Shown here: one piece after another, positions 55,486 through 64,000 of the stretch
Layout of the letters: each line of letters opens with the position of its first letter
How positions within the stretch are numbered: position 1 is the first letter of the stretch
Origin: Prevotella sp. UBA6447
GTDB taxonomy: Bacteria; Bacteroidota; Bacteroidia; Bacteroidales; Bacteroidaceae
Length of the DNA stretch: 64,000 nucleotides
Direction: 5' to 3'
NCBI GenBank assembly: GCA_002437115.1
Contig: DJOD01000055.1
Span: 1 to 64,000, forward strand
Notes under the pieces: generated by a model
What the model was told of the DNA's origin: nothing
Database searches by the model: none
Seen by the model: the letters and a program-made list of their open reading frames with translations, nothing else
Position numbers and translations under genes: made by a program

Positions 55486-56163
55486 ATAATAAAATATGAT
55501 AATCTTTCTAAATTTTCATGATTTTCTTGTATAGAGCACGAATTATAGGCAGCAAATTGGTAGCCATCACAAAGCCGACCTGTATGTGGCCATTGCAGAA
55601 TAGGGCTTTCTCACAAAACGGGAAAGCCGGAGCCACTTATGAATTTGTCTTGTTTTTTGGATAAAAACTTTGCACGCGGTTTCTTACCAAAGAGCTCGAC
55701 AAAAAGGCGTTTTCAGTCTCTTAACCGAGCATTGGCCTTGCGGAAAGGCCCACTTCAAACCAAAACAAATCGCGAAAGCTACGCTATCGAGCCTCGTGAA
55801 ACGATTTATCGAGGCGCGACAACTGTTCTATGGGGTCTCGATAAAGCAGCTATCATGTCTTAATAAGGTACCAACGTTTAGAGAAAGAGCCTAATTGAGC
55901 GAAAAAAACAAAAGCGTTTCTTATAACCAGCTGATTTACGCCAAGTTACAAAAATGGTTCGATTTTCGCTTATTTCTGCCCGAAAATTATCTTTTTGAAA
56001 CGAATGGCATGATCTCATATATAGCTTGTCGCAATTTTTCTACGAGTTTGCGGTTTCGCTTTTGCATACCTGGACATGCGGAAAGTTATGGGCCTGTTTG
56101 AAAAATAAGGATGACAACGAAAACGCCTCGGCCCAACCTGCAGGGCTGGCCTGTAACGAAAAT
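55486..56163. other. Long intergenic region without a gene
   Basis: About 680 bases between the regulator and typA. A 9-bp hairpin GGCTTTCTC/GGGAAAGCC is at 55604-55628 and a weak GCCTCG/CGAGGC pair at 55791-55815. Several short frames are open but none has a recognisable product. It may contain binding sites for the neighbouring regulator. Confidence 0.5.
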
Positions 56164-56192
56164 GCGGGCAATGACCCAATGCCATTGCCCGC
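56164..56192 (-). terminator. Terminator of typA
   Basis: A perfect 10-bp stem GCGGGCAATG/CATTGCCCGC with 9-base loop, 32 bases past the typA stop and followed on the minus strand by ATTTTCG. Confidence 0.75.
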
Positions 56193-56223
56193 ACTATGTC
56201 GCCGCTCATTGCGGCGAGAATGA

Positions 56224-58026
56224 TTACTCCTTGTTGGAACGCTTACGCTCGAGGTGGTCGAGGATGATCTTGCGCATACGGATACTCTTCGGAGTGACCT
56301 CCACATACTCGTCACCCTTGATGTACTCAAGGCACTCCTCAAGGCTCATGACAGTCTTCGGCACAATGTGAGCCTTCTCGTCGGAACCAGACGCACGAAC
56401 GTTAGTGAGCTGCTTGGCCTTGCAGACGTTGATGACCAGGTCATTATCGTGGACATGCTCGCCGACTACCTCACCTGGATAGACCTCATCACCCGGGTCG
56501 ATGAAGAACTTTCCGCGATCTTGAAGCTTGTCGATGGCGTAAGCGTAGGCTGTGCCACCGTCCATGGAAATCATTGAACCATTGGTACGGCGCACGATTT
56601 CGCCCTTGTAAGGCTGGTACTCCTTGTAGCGGTGCGCCATGATGGCTTCACCCTGTGAGGCTGTGAGCACATTGGTGCGGAGACCAATGATGCCACGTGA
56701 AGGAATGTCGAACGTGATGTTCACACGGTCGCCCTCAGTATCCATGCCTGTGAGGTCACCCTTACGACGAGTCACCATGTCGACCATCTTGGATGAGTAG
56801 TCCTGGGGTACGTTAATGTCAAGTTCCTCGACAGGCTCGTATTTCTGACCGTCAATTTCCTTGTAAATCACCTGCGGCTGACCCACCTGAAGCTCATAGC
56901 CCTCACGGCGCATAGTCTCAATGAGCACGGAAAGGTGCAACACACCGCGACCTTTGACAATCCATTTATCCGTCGAGTCCTCAAAAGGCTCCACACGCAG
57001 CGCAATGTTCTTCTCAAGCTCGCGCTGGAGACGGTCGTTAATCTGGCGTGAAGTGCAGAACTTGCCCTCACGTCCGAAGAAAGGTGAGTCGTTGATGGTG
57101 AAGAGCATGCTCATCGTGGGTTCGTCAACAGCAATTGGCGGCAGCGGCTCTGGGTTTTCCGCGTCGGCGATAGTGTCGCCGATTTCAAAGTGCTCCAAAC
57201 CAACCACGGCACAGATGTCACCACTTGACACGCTGTCGACACGCTTGTGGCCAATGCCCTCAAAGGTGTGGAGTTCCTTAATCTTAGTGCGTTCTTGGGT
57301 TCCGTCGCGATGGCAAATGACAATGTTCATGCCATCGGTGAGAGTGCCACGATGCACGCGTCCCACAGCGATACGACCAGTATAGTTGCTATAGTCGAGA
57401 GACGTTATGAGCATTTGTGGTGTGCCGTCAATGTGTTTAGGAGCAGGAATGACCTCCAAAATCTTATCAAGAAGATAGTCAATGTTGTCTGTCGGTGTCT
57501 TGTAGTCGGGGCCCATCCATCCATTCTTGGCCGAACCATACACCACAGGAAAATCAAGTTGCTCCTCTGTGGCATTAAGGTCACACATCAGGTCGAACAC
57601 CATCTCGTAAACTTGTTCAGGACGACAATTGGGCTTATCGACCTTGTTGACAACGACTATGGGCTTGAGGCCAATCTGCAAGGCTTTCTGCAACACAAAG
57701 CGTGTCTGCGGCATCGGCCCCTCGAAAGCGTCGACAAGCAGCAAGCAACCGTCGGCCATGTTGAGCACACGCTCCACCTCTCCACCAAAATCGGAGTGGC
57801 CCGGGGTGTCGAGAATATTGATTTTTACTCCTTTCCAGTTGATTGAAACGTTCTTAGACAATATGGTTATCCCTCGTTCACGCTCCAGGTCATTGGAGTC
57901 GAGCACTTCGCCGCTGTTGTCCTGGCCGTCACGGAACAGTTTGCCAGCGAGCATCATCTTGTCAACCAAAGTAGTCTTACCATGGTCAACGTGCGCAATA
58001 ACTGCGATGTTACGAATGTCTTGCAT
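56224..58026 (-). CDS. typA: Ribosome-associated GTPase TypA/BipA
   Basis: A translational GTPase involved in 50S subunit assembly and stress or low-temperature growth. The 600-residue size is standard. The N-terminal G domain has AHVDHGKTT at 11-19, the RGITI switch near 50-54, DTPGH near 73-77 and NKVD near 127-130; the C-terminal half has the EF-G-like domains III and V and the TypA-specific end. A minus-strand TAATTTTG box at 58072-58065 lies 39 bases upstream. Divergent from rpsO. Confidence 0.96.
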   Translation of the reverse strand: MQDIRNIAVIAHVDHGKTTLVDKMMLAGKLFRDGQDNSGEVLDSNDLERERGITILSKNVSINWKGVKINILDTPGHSDFGGEVERVLNMADGCLLLVDAFEGPMPQTRFVLQKALQIGLKPIVVVNKVDKPNCRPEQVYEMVFDLMCDLNATEEQLDFPVVYGSAKNGWMGPDYKTPTDNIDYLLDKILEVIPAPKHIDGTPQMLITSLDYSNYTGRIAVGRVHRGTLTDGMNIVICHRDGTQERTKIKELHTFEGIGHKRVDSVSSGDICAVVGLEHFEIGDTIADAENPEPLPPIAVDEPTMSMLFTINDSPFFGREGKFCTSRQINDRLQRELEKNIALRVEPFEDSTDKWIVKGRGVLHLSVLIETMRREGYELQVGQPQVIYKEIDGQKYEPVEELDINVPQDYSSKMVDMVTRRKGDLTGMDTEGDRVNITFDIPSRGIIGLRTNVLTASQGEAIMAHRYKEYQPYKGEIVRRTNGSMISMDGGTAYAYAIDKLQDRGKFFIDPGDEVYPGEVVGEHVHDNDLVINVCKAKQLTNVRASGSDEKAHIVPKTVMSLEECLEYIKGDEYVEVTPKSIRMRKIILDHLERKRSNKE

Positions 58027-58064
58027 TGCTTTACATTAAAAAATAGCTATATATATTTTGTGTG

Positions 58065-58072
58065 CAAAATTA
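58065..58072 (-). promoter_or_regulatory. Promoter -7 box of typA
   Basis: TAATTTTG on the minus strand at a suitable distance from the ATG. Confidence 0.5.
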
Positions 58073-58114
58073 CTAAAAATAATCGAAAGGCTTGTGTGAA
58101 TGGTGAAAAAGTTG

Positions 58115-58122
58115 TACCTTTG
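58115..58122 (+). promoter_or_regulatory. Promoter -7 box of rpsO
   Basis: TACCTTTG on the plus strand; transcription would start near 58129, leaving a leader of about 105 bases before the rpsO ATG. Confidence 0.55.
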
Positions 58123-58136
58123 CACAGCATTTTCGG

Positions 58137-58168
58137 AGCTACCGAAGCATTTGCGGTCGGTGGTAGTT
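58137..58168 (+). promoter_or_regulatory. Leader hairpin followed by T-run upstream of rpsO
   Basis: AGCTACCG pairs with TGGTAGTT-type sequence (including G-T pairs) around a 16-base loop, followed by TTTTTG. The position inside the rpsO leader resembles an attenuator or an autoregulatory element. Weak by itself. Confidence 0.4.
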
Positions 58169-58233
58169 TTTGATTAAGGCTTCCACACGACCAACAGATG
58201 TCATTGATGCAACCATCATTAATCAACAAAACA

Positions 58234-58503
58234 ATGTATCTTAACTCAGAGAAAAAAGAAGAGATTTTCGGCCAGTATGGCAAGTCAACAACCGACACAG
58301 GTTCAGCAGAGAGCCAAATTGCCCTGTTCACTTACCGCATCAAGCACTTGACAGAGCATGTCAAGGCCAACCACAAGGACTTCGTGACCACTCGTTCGCT
58401 GACACAGCTCGTCGGCAAGCGCCGTCGTCTACTCACCTATCTGAAAGAGCGCGACATCAATCGTTACCGTGCCATCGTGAAGGCCCTCGGTCTGCGTAAA
58501 TAA
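58234..58503 (+). CDS. rpsO: 30S ribosomal protein S15
   Basis: The 89-residue primary-binding protein of the 16S rRNA central domain. The chain MYLNSEKKEEIFGQYG, TGSAESQIALFTYRIKHLTEH and KRRRLLTYLKERD matches S15 over its whole length. The frame is open 12 codons further upstream, but the ATG chosen gives the family start. Single-gene unit with own promoter and a shared terminator. Confidence 0.97.
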   Translation: MYLNSEKKEEIFGQYGKSTTDTGSAESQIALFTYRIKHLTEHVKANHKDFVTTRSLTQLVGKRRRLLTYLKERDINRYRAIVKALGLRK

Positions 58504-58545
58504 GGATAGGCAGTACAAACCTGCATTAGACGCAAAAAAATAGAA

Positions 58546-58579
58546 AGAGCCGCATCACCTAATTAGGTGATGCGGCTCT
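58546..58579. terminator. Bidirectional terminator between rpsO and folK
   Basis: A perfect 15-bp stem AGAGCCGCATCACCT with its complement and a 4-base AATT loop. Convergent genes lie on both sides; T-rich runs or A-rich runs (AAAAAAATAG) flank it. Confidence 0.85.
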
Positions 58580-58621
58580 ATAAGTTTACGTTTAAAAAGC
58601 CATATCCTTTCCCTATGCGGT

Positions 58622-59074
58622 TCAAGACTCGTTTAGAATTTCACGCAATGGTTCCATGACAAACGCCCGTTCACGCATATGAGGATGAGGAATGACCAAA
58701 TCGGGCTCGTTGACATGGATATCATCATAGAGCAAGATATCGATGTCAATAACGCGATCGTGATAATGTCCATCTGTCGTCTTCATCGTGCGTCCCATCT
58801 CGCGCTCTATGCGTTGTGTGATGGCAAGCAACTGACGTGGCGCGAGCGTCGTCACGCAGCACACGCAGGCGTTGATAAACCGGTTGGGTGACTCGAAGCC
58901 CCACGGATCCGTTTCCAACAACGACGACTGCCGTTCCACCTCGCCAACCCGCTCATTGAGCAAGGCGATGGCCTCACGAACCAAACGCTTTCGGTTGCCG
59001 AGGTTTGAGCCGATACTAAAATAGACGTGATGCAACACGACTGACGGCTTTAAAATACAACATGAGACACTCAC
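58622..59074 (-). CDS. folK: 2-amino-4-hydroxy-6-hydroxymethyldihydropteridine pyrophosphokinase
   Basis: Transfers pyrophosphate from ATP to 6-hydroxymethyl-dihydropterin, the step after FolB in folate synthesis. The 150-residue length and motifs fit: YFSIGSNLGNR, LETDPWGFESPNRFIN, and the signature DRVIDIDILLYDD with metal-binding aspartates, then PHPHMRERAFVM. No ATG starts the frame. GTG at 59074, 3 bases after the queA stop, is taken; a TTG at 59035 would give the more usual MHHVYFSIGSN start. Last gene of the ftsX-queA operon. Confidence 0.93.
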   Translation of the reverse strand: MSVSCCILKPSVVLHHVYFSIGSNLGNRKRLVREAIALLNERVGEVERQSSLLETDPWGFESPNRFINACVCCVTTLAPRQLLAITQRIEREMGRTMKTTDGHYHDRVIDIDILLYDDIHVNEPDLVIPHPHMRERAFVMEPLREILNES

Positions 59075-59077
59075 GTA

Positions 59078-60271
59078 TCAGTCGACAATCAGCAGACTGT
59101 CGCCAAAGCATCCAAACTTGTAACCGTTCTTAAGTGCCTTTTCATAACACTCCATCACGGCCTCATAGCCACCAAAGGCAGCTGTCGACATCATGAGTGT
59201 AGACTCTGGGTGATAGAAATTGGCCACCATGCAGTTGGCAAGGCCAAAGTCGTAAGGCGGAAAGATAAACTTGCTGGTCCAGCCGTCATACTCCTTCAGT
59301 AGGCCATCAGTGCCAACAGCAGTCTCAGTGGCTTTCACAACACTCGTGCCAATGGCGCAAACACGATGTCCCTCTTGCTTGGTCTTGTTCACGACATCAC
59401 AGGCTTCCTTGGTGACCAGCATTTGCTCCGAATCCATCTTGTGTTTGGTAAGGTCTTCCACCTCAATCTGGGAGAAATTGCCAAGGCCACAATGCAAGGT
59501 AATAAAAGCTGCATTAATCCCCTTAATTTCCATACGCTTCATGAGCTCACGACTGAAATGGAGTCCCGTTGCGGGAGCCGTCACAGCCCCTTCGTTCTTT
59601 GCAAAAACACATTGGAAGTCGACCACATCATCAGCCGTGGCATGCGAATGGACATGCATGCCATGCATGGAGGGATCCTCAGGACGGCCATTGAGTATGT
59701 AGTCAGGAAGGGGCATTTCACCCAAGGAGAACAGTTCCTTCTTAAATTGGTCGTGCGTGCAATCGTAGAGGAAACGCAGCGAACGTCCACGACTCGTGGT
59801 GTTGTCGTAAACCTCGGCTACCATGGTGCCCACCTCATCGAAGAAGAGCTTGTTGCCTATGCGAATCTTTCGGGCAGGCTCCACAAGGACATCCCACAAG
59901 TGGGTCTCCTCGTTGAGCTCGCGCAACACAAACACCTCTATCTTGGCATCGGTCTTCTCCTTGGTTCCATAAAGACGGGCAGGAAAGACCTTGGTGTCAT
60001 TCATGACAAACGTGTCGCCCTCGTCAAAATAATCAAGTATGTCGCGGAACTCCAAGTACTGCCCCTCAATGGGTCTACCCTTCTTATCCTTCTTGAACAT
60101 CTCTATCTCGCCCGTCGATCGATGCAACACCATCATGCGAGCCTCGTCGCGTCGCGTGACACGAAACGACTCTTTGGAGCCGTCATCATTAGTAAACTCA
60201 CGCACTAAACTATGCGGATAAAGAGCTATTTGCTCTTGAGGCAACCTAAACCTGAATTGTGACAGTTTCAT
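59078..60271 (-). CDS. queA: S-adenosylmethionine:tRNA ribosyltransferase-isomerase
   Basis: Transfers and isomerises the ribose of S-adenosylmethionine onto preQ1-tRNA to make epoxyqueuosine. From MKLSQFRFRLP the protein has 397 residues, longer than the E. coli enzyme because of an insert near residues 40-75. Motifs include FVMNDTKVFPARL, KIRIGNKL, APATGLHFS and the ITLHCGLGNF region and FIFPPYDF near the end. The ORF extends 13 codons upstream, but the family start is the chosen ATG. Lies between truB and folK. Confidence 0.95.
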   Translation of the reverse strand: MKLSQFRFRLPQEQIALYPHSLVREFTNDDGSKESFRVTRRDEARMMVLHRSTGEIEMFKKDKKGRPIEGQYLEFRDILDYFDEGDTFVMNDTKVFPARLYGTKEKTDAKIEVFVLRELNEETHLWDVLVEPARKIRIGNKLFFDEVGTMVAEVYDNTTSRGRSLRFLYDCTHDQFKKELFSLGEMPLPDYILNGRPEDPSMHGMHVHSHATADDVVDFQCVFAKNEGAVTAPATGLHFSRELMKRMEIKGINAAFITLHCGLGNFSQIEVEDLTKHKMDSEQMLVTKEACDVVNKTKQEGHRVCAIGTSVVKATETAVGTDGLLKEYDGWTSKFIFPPYDFGLANCMVANFYHPESTLMMSTAAFGGYEAVMECYEKALKNGYKFGCFGDSLLIVD

Positions 60272-60397
60272 ATTTCTTTGAAGTTTGAATTCTATTACTC
60301 TGGCACGCAACGCACAAAAGGCCCGGGTCAGAGAATCGTGACATGTTTATGATTTCTTATGTAATACTACTTGTGCTTTTACGTTTACCTTCCGTAG

Positions 60398-61111
60398 TCA
60401 CTGGTCTTGGCGTGGCATAACCACATCTTGCCGTGCGAGCCACTCGCCAAAGTGGTCAAAGTCGATGCAGTCGGAAATAGCGTAATCGCCAACACGGGTT
60501 CTCCTGAGTTCAGTGAGAAAAGCACCACTTCTCAAGGCACGCCCAAGGTCGCGAGCCAACGCGCGAATATAAGTTCCCTTTCCACATACCACACGAATGG
60601 AGAACCTATGGCACTCAGCATCAAAATGGGTGAGCTCTATCGCATCTATGTGAATATGCTTAGGCTTCAATGCAACAGCCTCGCCATTGCGACGCAACTG
60701 GTAAGCGCGCGTCCCCTCGACCTTACAGGCACTATACGTGGGCGGCACCTGGTCAATGTCACCTACGAACTGTGGGAGAGTCTGAAGCACCAACTCCTTG
60801 GTAATGTGGTGCCAAGGGTAAGTATGGTTCACCGTGTGTTCCCTATCATAACTGTCGGTAGTGGCACCTAACTGGAGAGTTGCAGTATACTCCTTTGAGT
60901 GACTCTGTAACTCTTCAATTCGCTTGGTGCACCGTCCCGTACAAAGAATGAGTACGCCCGTGGCCAAAGGGTCAAGTGTTCCGGCGTGGCCAACTTTCAC
61001 CTTCTGTCCCAAATGTTTGGAGAGCAAATAGCGTATGTGTGCCAACGCACCAAAACTTGACATATGATAAGGCTTGTCGATGGCAATAATCTCTCCTTGT
61101 ATGAAATCCAT
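60398..61111 (-). CDS. truB: tRNA pseudouridine(55) synthase
   Basis: Makes pseudouridine at position 55 of the T-loop. The 237-residue protein has the family signature KVGHAGTLDPLATGVL with the catalytic Asp47, the IDKPYHMSSF N-terminus and GKGTYIRALARDLG in the C-terminal part. A TTG at 61117 is open in frame, but the ATG at 61111 gives the usual start. It follows uppP by 27 bases and precedes queA by 126 bases. Confidence 0.95.
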   Translation of the reverse strand: MDFIQGEIIAIDKPYHMSSFGALAHIRYLLSKHLGQKVKVGHAGTLDPLATGVLILCTGRCTKRIEELQSHSKEYTATLQLGATTDSYDREHTVNHTYPWHHITKELVLQTLPQFVGDIDQVPPTYSACKVEGTRAYQLRRNGEAVALKPKHIHIDAIELTHFDAECHRFSIRVVCGKGTYIRALARDLGRALRSGAFLTELRRTRVGDYAISDCIDFDHFGEWLARQDVVMPRQDQ

Positions 61112-61138
61112 TGGCAATTAGAAGTCTGGGAGCGCGAG

Positions 61139-61942
61139 TTAAAGGAAGCTCACAGCAATGGTTACGACACCTACAACAGCACAATAGACGGCAAAGTAGA
61201 TGAGCTTACCGCGCTTCACAATGTCAACCATCCAACGGCATGCCACGCAGCCAAAGACAAAAGCGGTGACAAAGCCTATGGCCATGGCCGATACAGGGAT
61301 GTCGCCCATCACGGAACCAACCCCTTCCTTCATCATCTTGAGTGTGTCAAGCAAAGCCTCTCCCAATATGGGAGGAATGACCATGAGAAAGGAGAACTGT
61401 GCCAATTTTTCCTTCTTGTCGCCAAGGAGCAAGCCAGTGGCAATTGTACTGCCAGAGCGTGAAAGACCGGGCATGACTGCAACTGCCTGAGCCAAGCCTA
61501 TGACAAAGGCATCCTTCAAGCTAATCTTCTCTTTCTGCCTTGGCTTGGCAAAATAAGAAAAGCTGAGCAACGATGCCGTCACCAATAGCATGATGCCCAC
61601 AATGAGCAAACCTGAGCCGAAAACCTCTTCCACTTTGTCCTTGAAGAACACGCCGACAATGCCAACAGGTATCATCGACACAACAATGAGCAACGCATAG
61701 CGCGTACCCTCGTTCCAGGCAAACTTGAAAAGGTCTCTGAAAATCCAAACTATTTGTTTCCAAAAAATGACAAGCGTGCTCAAAACTGTTGCCACATGCA
61801 CAGCAACTGTAAACGCCAAGTTGTCTGCCCCATCCACGTCCATGAATGAGGACATGATGGACAAATGTCCACTACTACTGACTGGAAGATACTCCGTAAG
61901 TCCCTGAACCAAGCCCAGGATAAATGCTTGAAAATCGTTCAT
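61139..61942 (-). CDS. uppP: Undecaprenyl-diphosphatase (BacA type)
   Basis: Dephosphorylates undecaprenyl pyrophosphate to recycle the lipid carrier of peptidoglycan and O-antigen synthesis; overexpression is known to give bacitracin resistance. The 267-residue membrane protein has the catalytic motif LVQGLTEYLPVSSSGHL with Glu17 and His26, the second motif MPGLSRSGSTI near 155-165, and about eight hydrophobic helices. 6 bases separate it from the DUF3098 gene. Confidence 0.95.
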   Translation of the reverse strand: MNDFQAFILGLVQGLTEYLPVSSSGHLSIMSSFMDVDGADNLAFTVAVHVATVLSTLVIFWKQIVWIFRDLFKFAWNEGTRYALLIVVSMIPVGIVGVFFKDKVEEVFGSGLLIVGIMLLVTASLLSFSYFAKPRQKEKISLKDAFVIGLAQAVAVMPGLSRSGSTIATGLLLGDKKEKLAQFSFLMVIPPILGEALLDTLKMMKEGVGSVMGDIPVSAMAIGFVTAFVFGCVACRWMVDIVKRGKLIYFAVYCAVVGVVTIAVSFL

Positions 61943-61948
61943 ATCTTT

Positions 61949-62215
61949 TTATTGCTCCTTAACTTCTTCTTTTGGCAACTTGTCTATTTCCTTGTCTTTC
62001 GGCTTACGAATAATCGCATAAATCATCGAGATGAAACCAATGAAACAAACAACAGGCGCAACTTTTATACGACGTGTGCTAAAAATGTCTGGATTGAACG
62101 CTTGTTCAGTCGATGATGAACCACTCATCAGAATAAAACCGATGACGACGACTGTAAAACCAATAGCCAACAGGATGAAGTTGGTACGGTCGAAAGCTAT
62201 TTTTTTTCTATCCAT
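61949..62215 (-). CDS. DUF3098 family membrane protein
   Basis: An 88-residue protein with two hydrophobic segments (about 13-30 and 50-68) separated by a short polar loop and a lysine/glutamate-rich C-terminus (RKPKDKEIDKLPKEEV). The family is confined to Bacteroidetes and commonly lies between ftsX and uppP, as here. A link to cell envelope synthesis is likely, but no activity is known. Confidence 0.85.
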   Translation of the reverse strand: MDRKKIAFDRTNFILLAIGFTVVVIGFILMSGSSSTEQAFNPDIFSTRRIKVAPVVCFIGFISMIYAIIRKPKDKEIDKLPKEEVKEQ

Positions 62216-62264
62216 AGTTAGTTAAAATGTAAACTTTGCGATTGGACGTTTATTTGTATGATAT

Positions 62265-63149
62265 TTAAATCTTGTAGAGTTCACCTGCTTTCATCTTCAG
62301 AAACTTGTTGACAGAGATTCCTGCACAGATAGCTGTGATGATAATGCCAAACAGGAAAACCGTTACAGCCGTAATGGCCATTTCCTTCCAAGAGATGACT
62401 GTCAGCACGTCGGGCTCATAACGATAGAGCAAATACATACCCCCACCTAACACGGCACAGGCAAAAAACGCCGCCAGCATACCTGTCAGAATTGCTCGCC
62501 TTAGGAACGGCCACCTAATGAAACCCCACGAGGCACCCACAAGTTTCATGGTATGTATGGAGAAGCGCCGAGCGTAGATTCCCAAACGAACCGTATTATT
62601 GATGAGCGAGAATGAAACGAAGGTGAGCAACACTGCCAACACGAACAACACTAGTCCGATCTTAGCAAGGTTACGATTGACAGAATCAACAAGGTCGCGT
62701 TGATAACTGATCTCTGACACCTTGGGATATTGCTTGAGCTCTTTTGATATCCACCTCAATGAATCGTTGTTGGCATATTCACTTCTCAGCGTCAAGTCGA
62801 CCGATGACGGAAGAGGATTGACACCGTCTGTAAACTCGGATGGGTCTGTGCCCATCTCCTTGGTGGCATCCCTCAACGCTTGCGCCTTGCTGATGAAGTG
62901 AACGCTCTTGATATAAGGTCGCTTGGCGAGTCCACGACACATGGTCTGCGCCTCCGTGTCTGTCATGTCCTGCTCCAGCATCATGGTAACAACCAAATTT
63001 TCTTTGACATAAGAAGACAAATTGCGTCCCAGGAGCGTGGAGAACACCACTAATCCCAACAGAATGAGCACCAAGGCGGTGCTGATACAGAGCGTGACCG
63101 ACTGAAGGCGAACAGAGCGCCTATTGGTCTTTTTACGTTTATGTCCCAT
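62265..63149 (-). CDS. ftsX: Cell division protein FtsX
   Basis: The permease-like subunit of the FtsEX complex that activates peptidoglycan hydrolases at the septum. The 294-residue protein has a basic N-terminus (GHKRKKTNRRS), a first membrane helix (about 20-42), a large periplasmic loop (about 45-165), and three C-terminal helices with the FtsX motif near KLVGASWGFIRWPF. I start at MGHKRKK; the 12-codon extension lies before the likely transcription start. No ftsE is nearby, as is usual in this order of genes. Confidence 0.92.
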   Translation of the reverse strand: MGHKRKKTNRRSVRLQSVTLCISTALVLILLGLVVFSTLLGRNLSSYVKENLVVTMMLEQDMTDTEAQTMCRGLAKRPYIKSVHFISKAQALRDATKEMGTDPSEFTDGVNPLPSSVDLTLRSEYANNDSLRWISKELKQYPKVSEISYQRDLVDSVNRNLAKIGLVLFVLAVLLTFVSFSLINNTVRLGIYARRFSIHTMKLVGASWGFIRWPFLRRAILTGMLAAFFACAVLGGGMYLLYRYEPDVLTVISWKEMAITAVTVFLFGIIITAICAGISVNKFLKMKAGELYKI

Positions 63150-63255
63150 TTTAAAATGGCTATAATAACCCAAATTTGTGTGCAAAGTAACAAAAAAAAT
63201 GTCACAATCAAGAGAGTTTAACGTGCGTTAACGTCAGCTATCTGATAAATATCTG

Positions 63256-63263
63256 TAACTTTG
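63256..63263 (+). promoter_or_regulatory. Promoter -7 box of the radical SAM gene
   Basis: TAACTTTG, with a leader of about 60 bases to the ATG at 63331. Confidence 0.5.
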
Positions 63264-63330
63264 CAATCAGAAAAAGATGGCTGCTCACACAGAGCCACCA
63301 AAGACACATCAATTCAAGAAGAACTACACC

Positions 63331-64000
63331 ATGAGTACGGTTATTTATCCAAGTCCCATCTACGGCCCCATACATAGCCGGCGGCTGGGACTCAGCTTGG
63401 GAATCAACCTGATGCCAGCCGACGGGAAAATTTGCACCTTCAATTGCATCTACTGCGAGTGCGGCTTCAATGGTGACCGTCGCACCCGCACACACCACCC
63501 CTCACGACAGGAGGTGGCCGATGCCTTGGAACGACAGCTCATCAAGATGCACAACAACGGCGAGCACCCTGACGTGCTGACATTTGCCGGCAACGGCGAG
63601 CCAACGAGCAACCCGCATTTCCCCGAAATCATCGACGACACAATCAAGCTGCGCGACCAATGGTGCCCCGGCGCCAAGATCAGCGTACTGAGCAACTCGA
63701 CCTTCATCAGGCATGAGCAAACGAGGCGTGCTCTGATGAAAGTGGACAACAACATCCTGAAGCTCGACACGGTGGACCCCGATTACATCTTGGCCGTTGA
63801 CCGCCCCACCCAGCCGAGCTATGATGTGAAGAAGGTGATTGAGAACATGAAGCTTTTCAACGGGCACATCATTATCCAGACTATGTTCATGAAAGGCTAT
63901 TCGACCAATGCTAAGGGCGAAAAGATCAATGTTGACAATACCAGCGACCACTATGTGGCGCCATGGCTGGCCGCCGTGAAGGCCATTGCCCCCCAAGAAG
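63331..64000 (+). CDS. Radical SAM protein (3' end beyond window)
   Basis: The first 223 residues of a gene that continues beyond the end. The iron-sulfur motif CTFNCIYC (Cys35, Cys39, Cys42) is the CxxxCxxC of radical S-adenosylmethionine enzymes; the glycine-rich FAGNGEPTSNP region follows near 89-99 and LDTVDPD further on. It begins STVIYPSPIYGPIHSRRLG, a start shared with a group of conserved Bacteroidetes radical SAM proteins of unclear reaction. Divergent from ftsX. The specific reaction cannot be assigned. Confidence 0.88.
   Translation, partial: MSTVIYPSPIYGPIHSRRLGLSLGINLMPADGKICTFNCIYCECGFNGDRRTRTHHPSRQEVADALERQLIKMHNNGEHPDVLTFAGNGEPTSNPHFPEIIDDTIKLRDQWCPGAKISVLSNSTFIRHEQTRRALMKVDNNILKLDTVDPDYILAVDRPTQPSYDVKKVIENMKLFNGHIIIQTMFMKGYSTNAKGEKINVDNTSDHYVAPWLAAVKAIAPQE

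Overview
The window reads as chromosome of an anaerobic Bacteroidales bacterium, most likely Prevotellaceae. Supporting signs are Bacteroidetes-type promoters (TAnnTTTG at about -7, sometimes TTTG near -33) in front of many genes, weak Shine-Dalgarno sequences, secreted proteins ending in the short 'LSGRKV...KGxYxVK...K' tail seen in this group, and lineage-typical genes: a fused MurF-alanine racemase, Fkp fucokinase/GDP-fucose pyrophosphorylase, FucP, DUF4954, DUF3098, GSCFA and a B12-dependent ribonucleotide reductase. I see no rRNA, tRNA, CRISPR array, phage or complete insertion sequence. Species cannot be named from the sequence alone.

Layout. Bases 1-8100 hold a leftward housekeeping group (HflX, DUF4954, M16 peptidase, class I fumarase). 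Between hflX and folB lies a small promoter-terminator unit that may be an sRNA. FolB and NrdJ follow leftward, then a rightward nitroreductase and about 700 bases without a convincing gene but with two strong inverted repeats. From 12971 to 20827 are two PLP enzymes of sulfur amino acid metabolism, a secreted GH30-like multidomain protein and a YfhO-like membrane protein, all leftward. From 20961 rightward come mtnN and luxS (S-adenosylhomocysteine recycling and AI-2), a translationally coupled pair of secreted proteins ending with a Cthe_2159-like beta-helix protein, and murF-alr.

Bases 27041-31235 form a uronate-type unit: a palindrome overlapping the promoter, an orphan galactitol-type PTS EIIC, a KduI isomerase carrying an export signal, a hairpin, and an ExuT-like MFS transporter, closed by a strong terminator. 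Bases 31240-33960 are visibly AT-rich accessory DNA: degenerate repeats, a GT14 glycosyltransferase fused to a methyltransferase, and, 12 bases on, a 243-residue reading frame broken by one in-frame TAA. Next come a carboxypeptidase-regulatory-domain protein and two related MG2-type envelope proteins (34083-40901).

Bases 41424-46431 carry fucose uptake (fucP) divergent from fkp plus a GSCFA gene, which converges with a TrmH-family methyltransferase. Bases 47581-55360 carry three leftward secreted proteins (M6 metalloprotease, a YD-repeat-like protein, an unknown) and a membrane TPR-AraC regulator that may control them. The right end is core: typA, rpsO, then a leftward ftsX-DUF3098-uppP-truB-queA-folK run, and a radical SAM gene cut off by the window end.

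The best candidates for something undescribed are the GT14-methyltransferase plus interrupted partner, the exported KduI unit with its palindromic promoter, and the promoter-terminator sRNA candidate. None of these is established function; each rests on sequence reading only.
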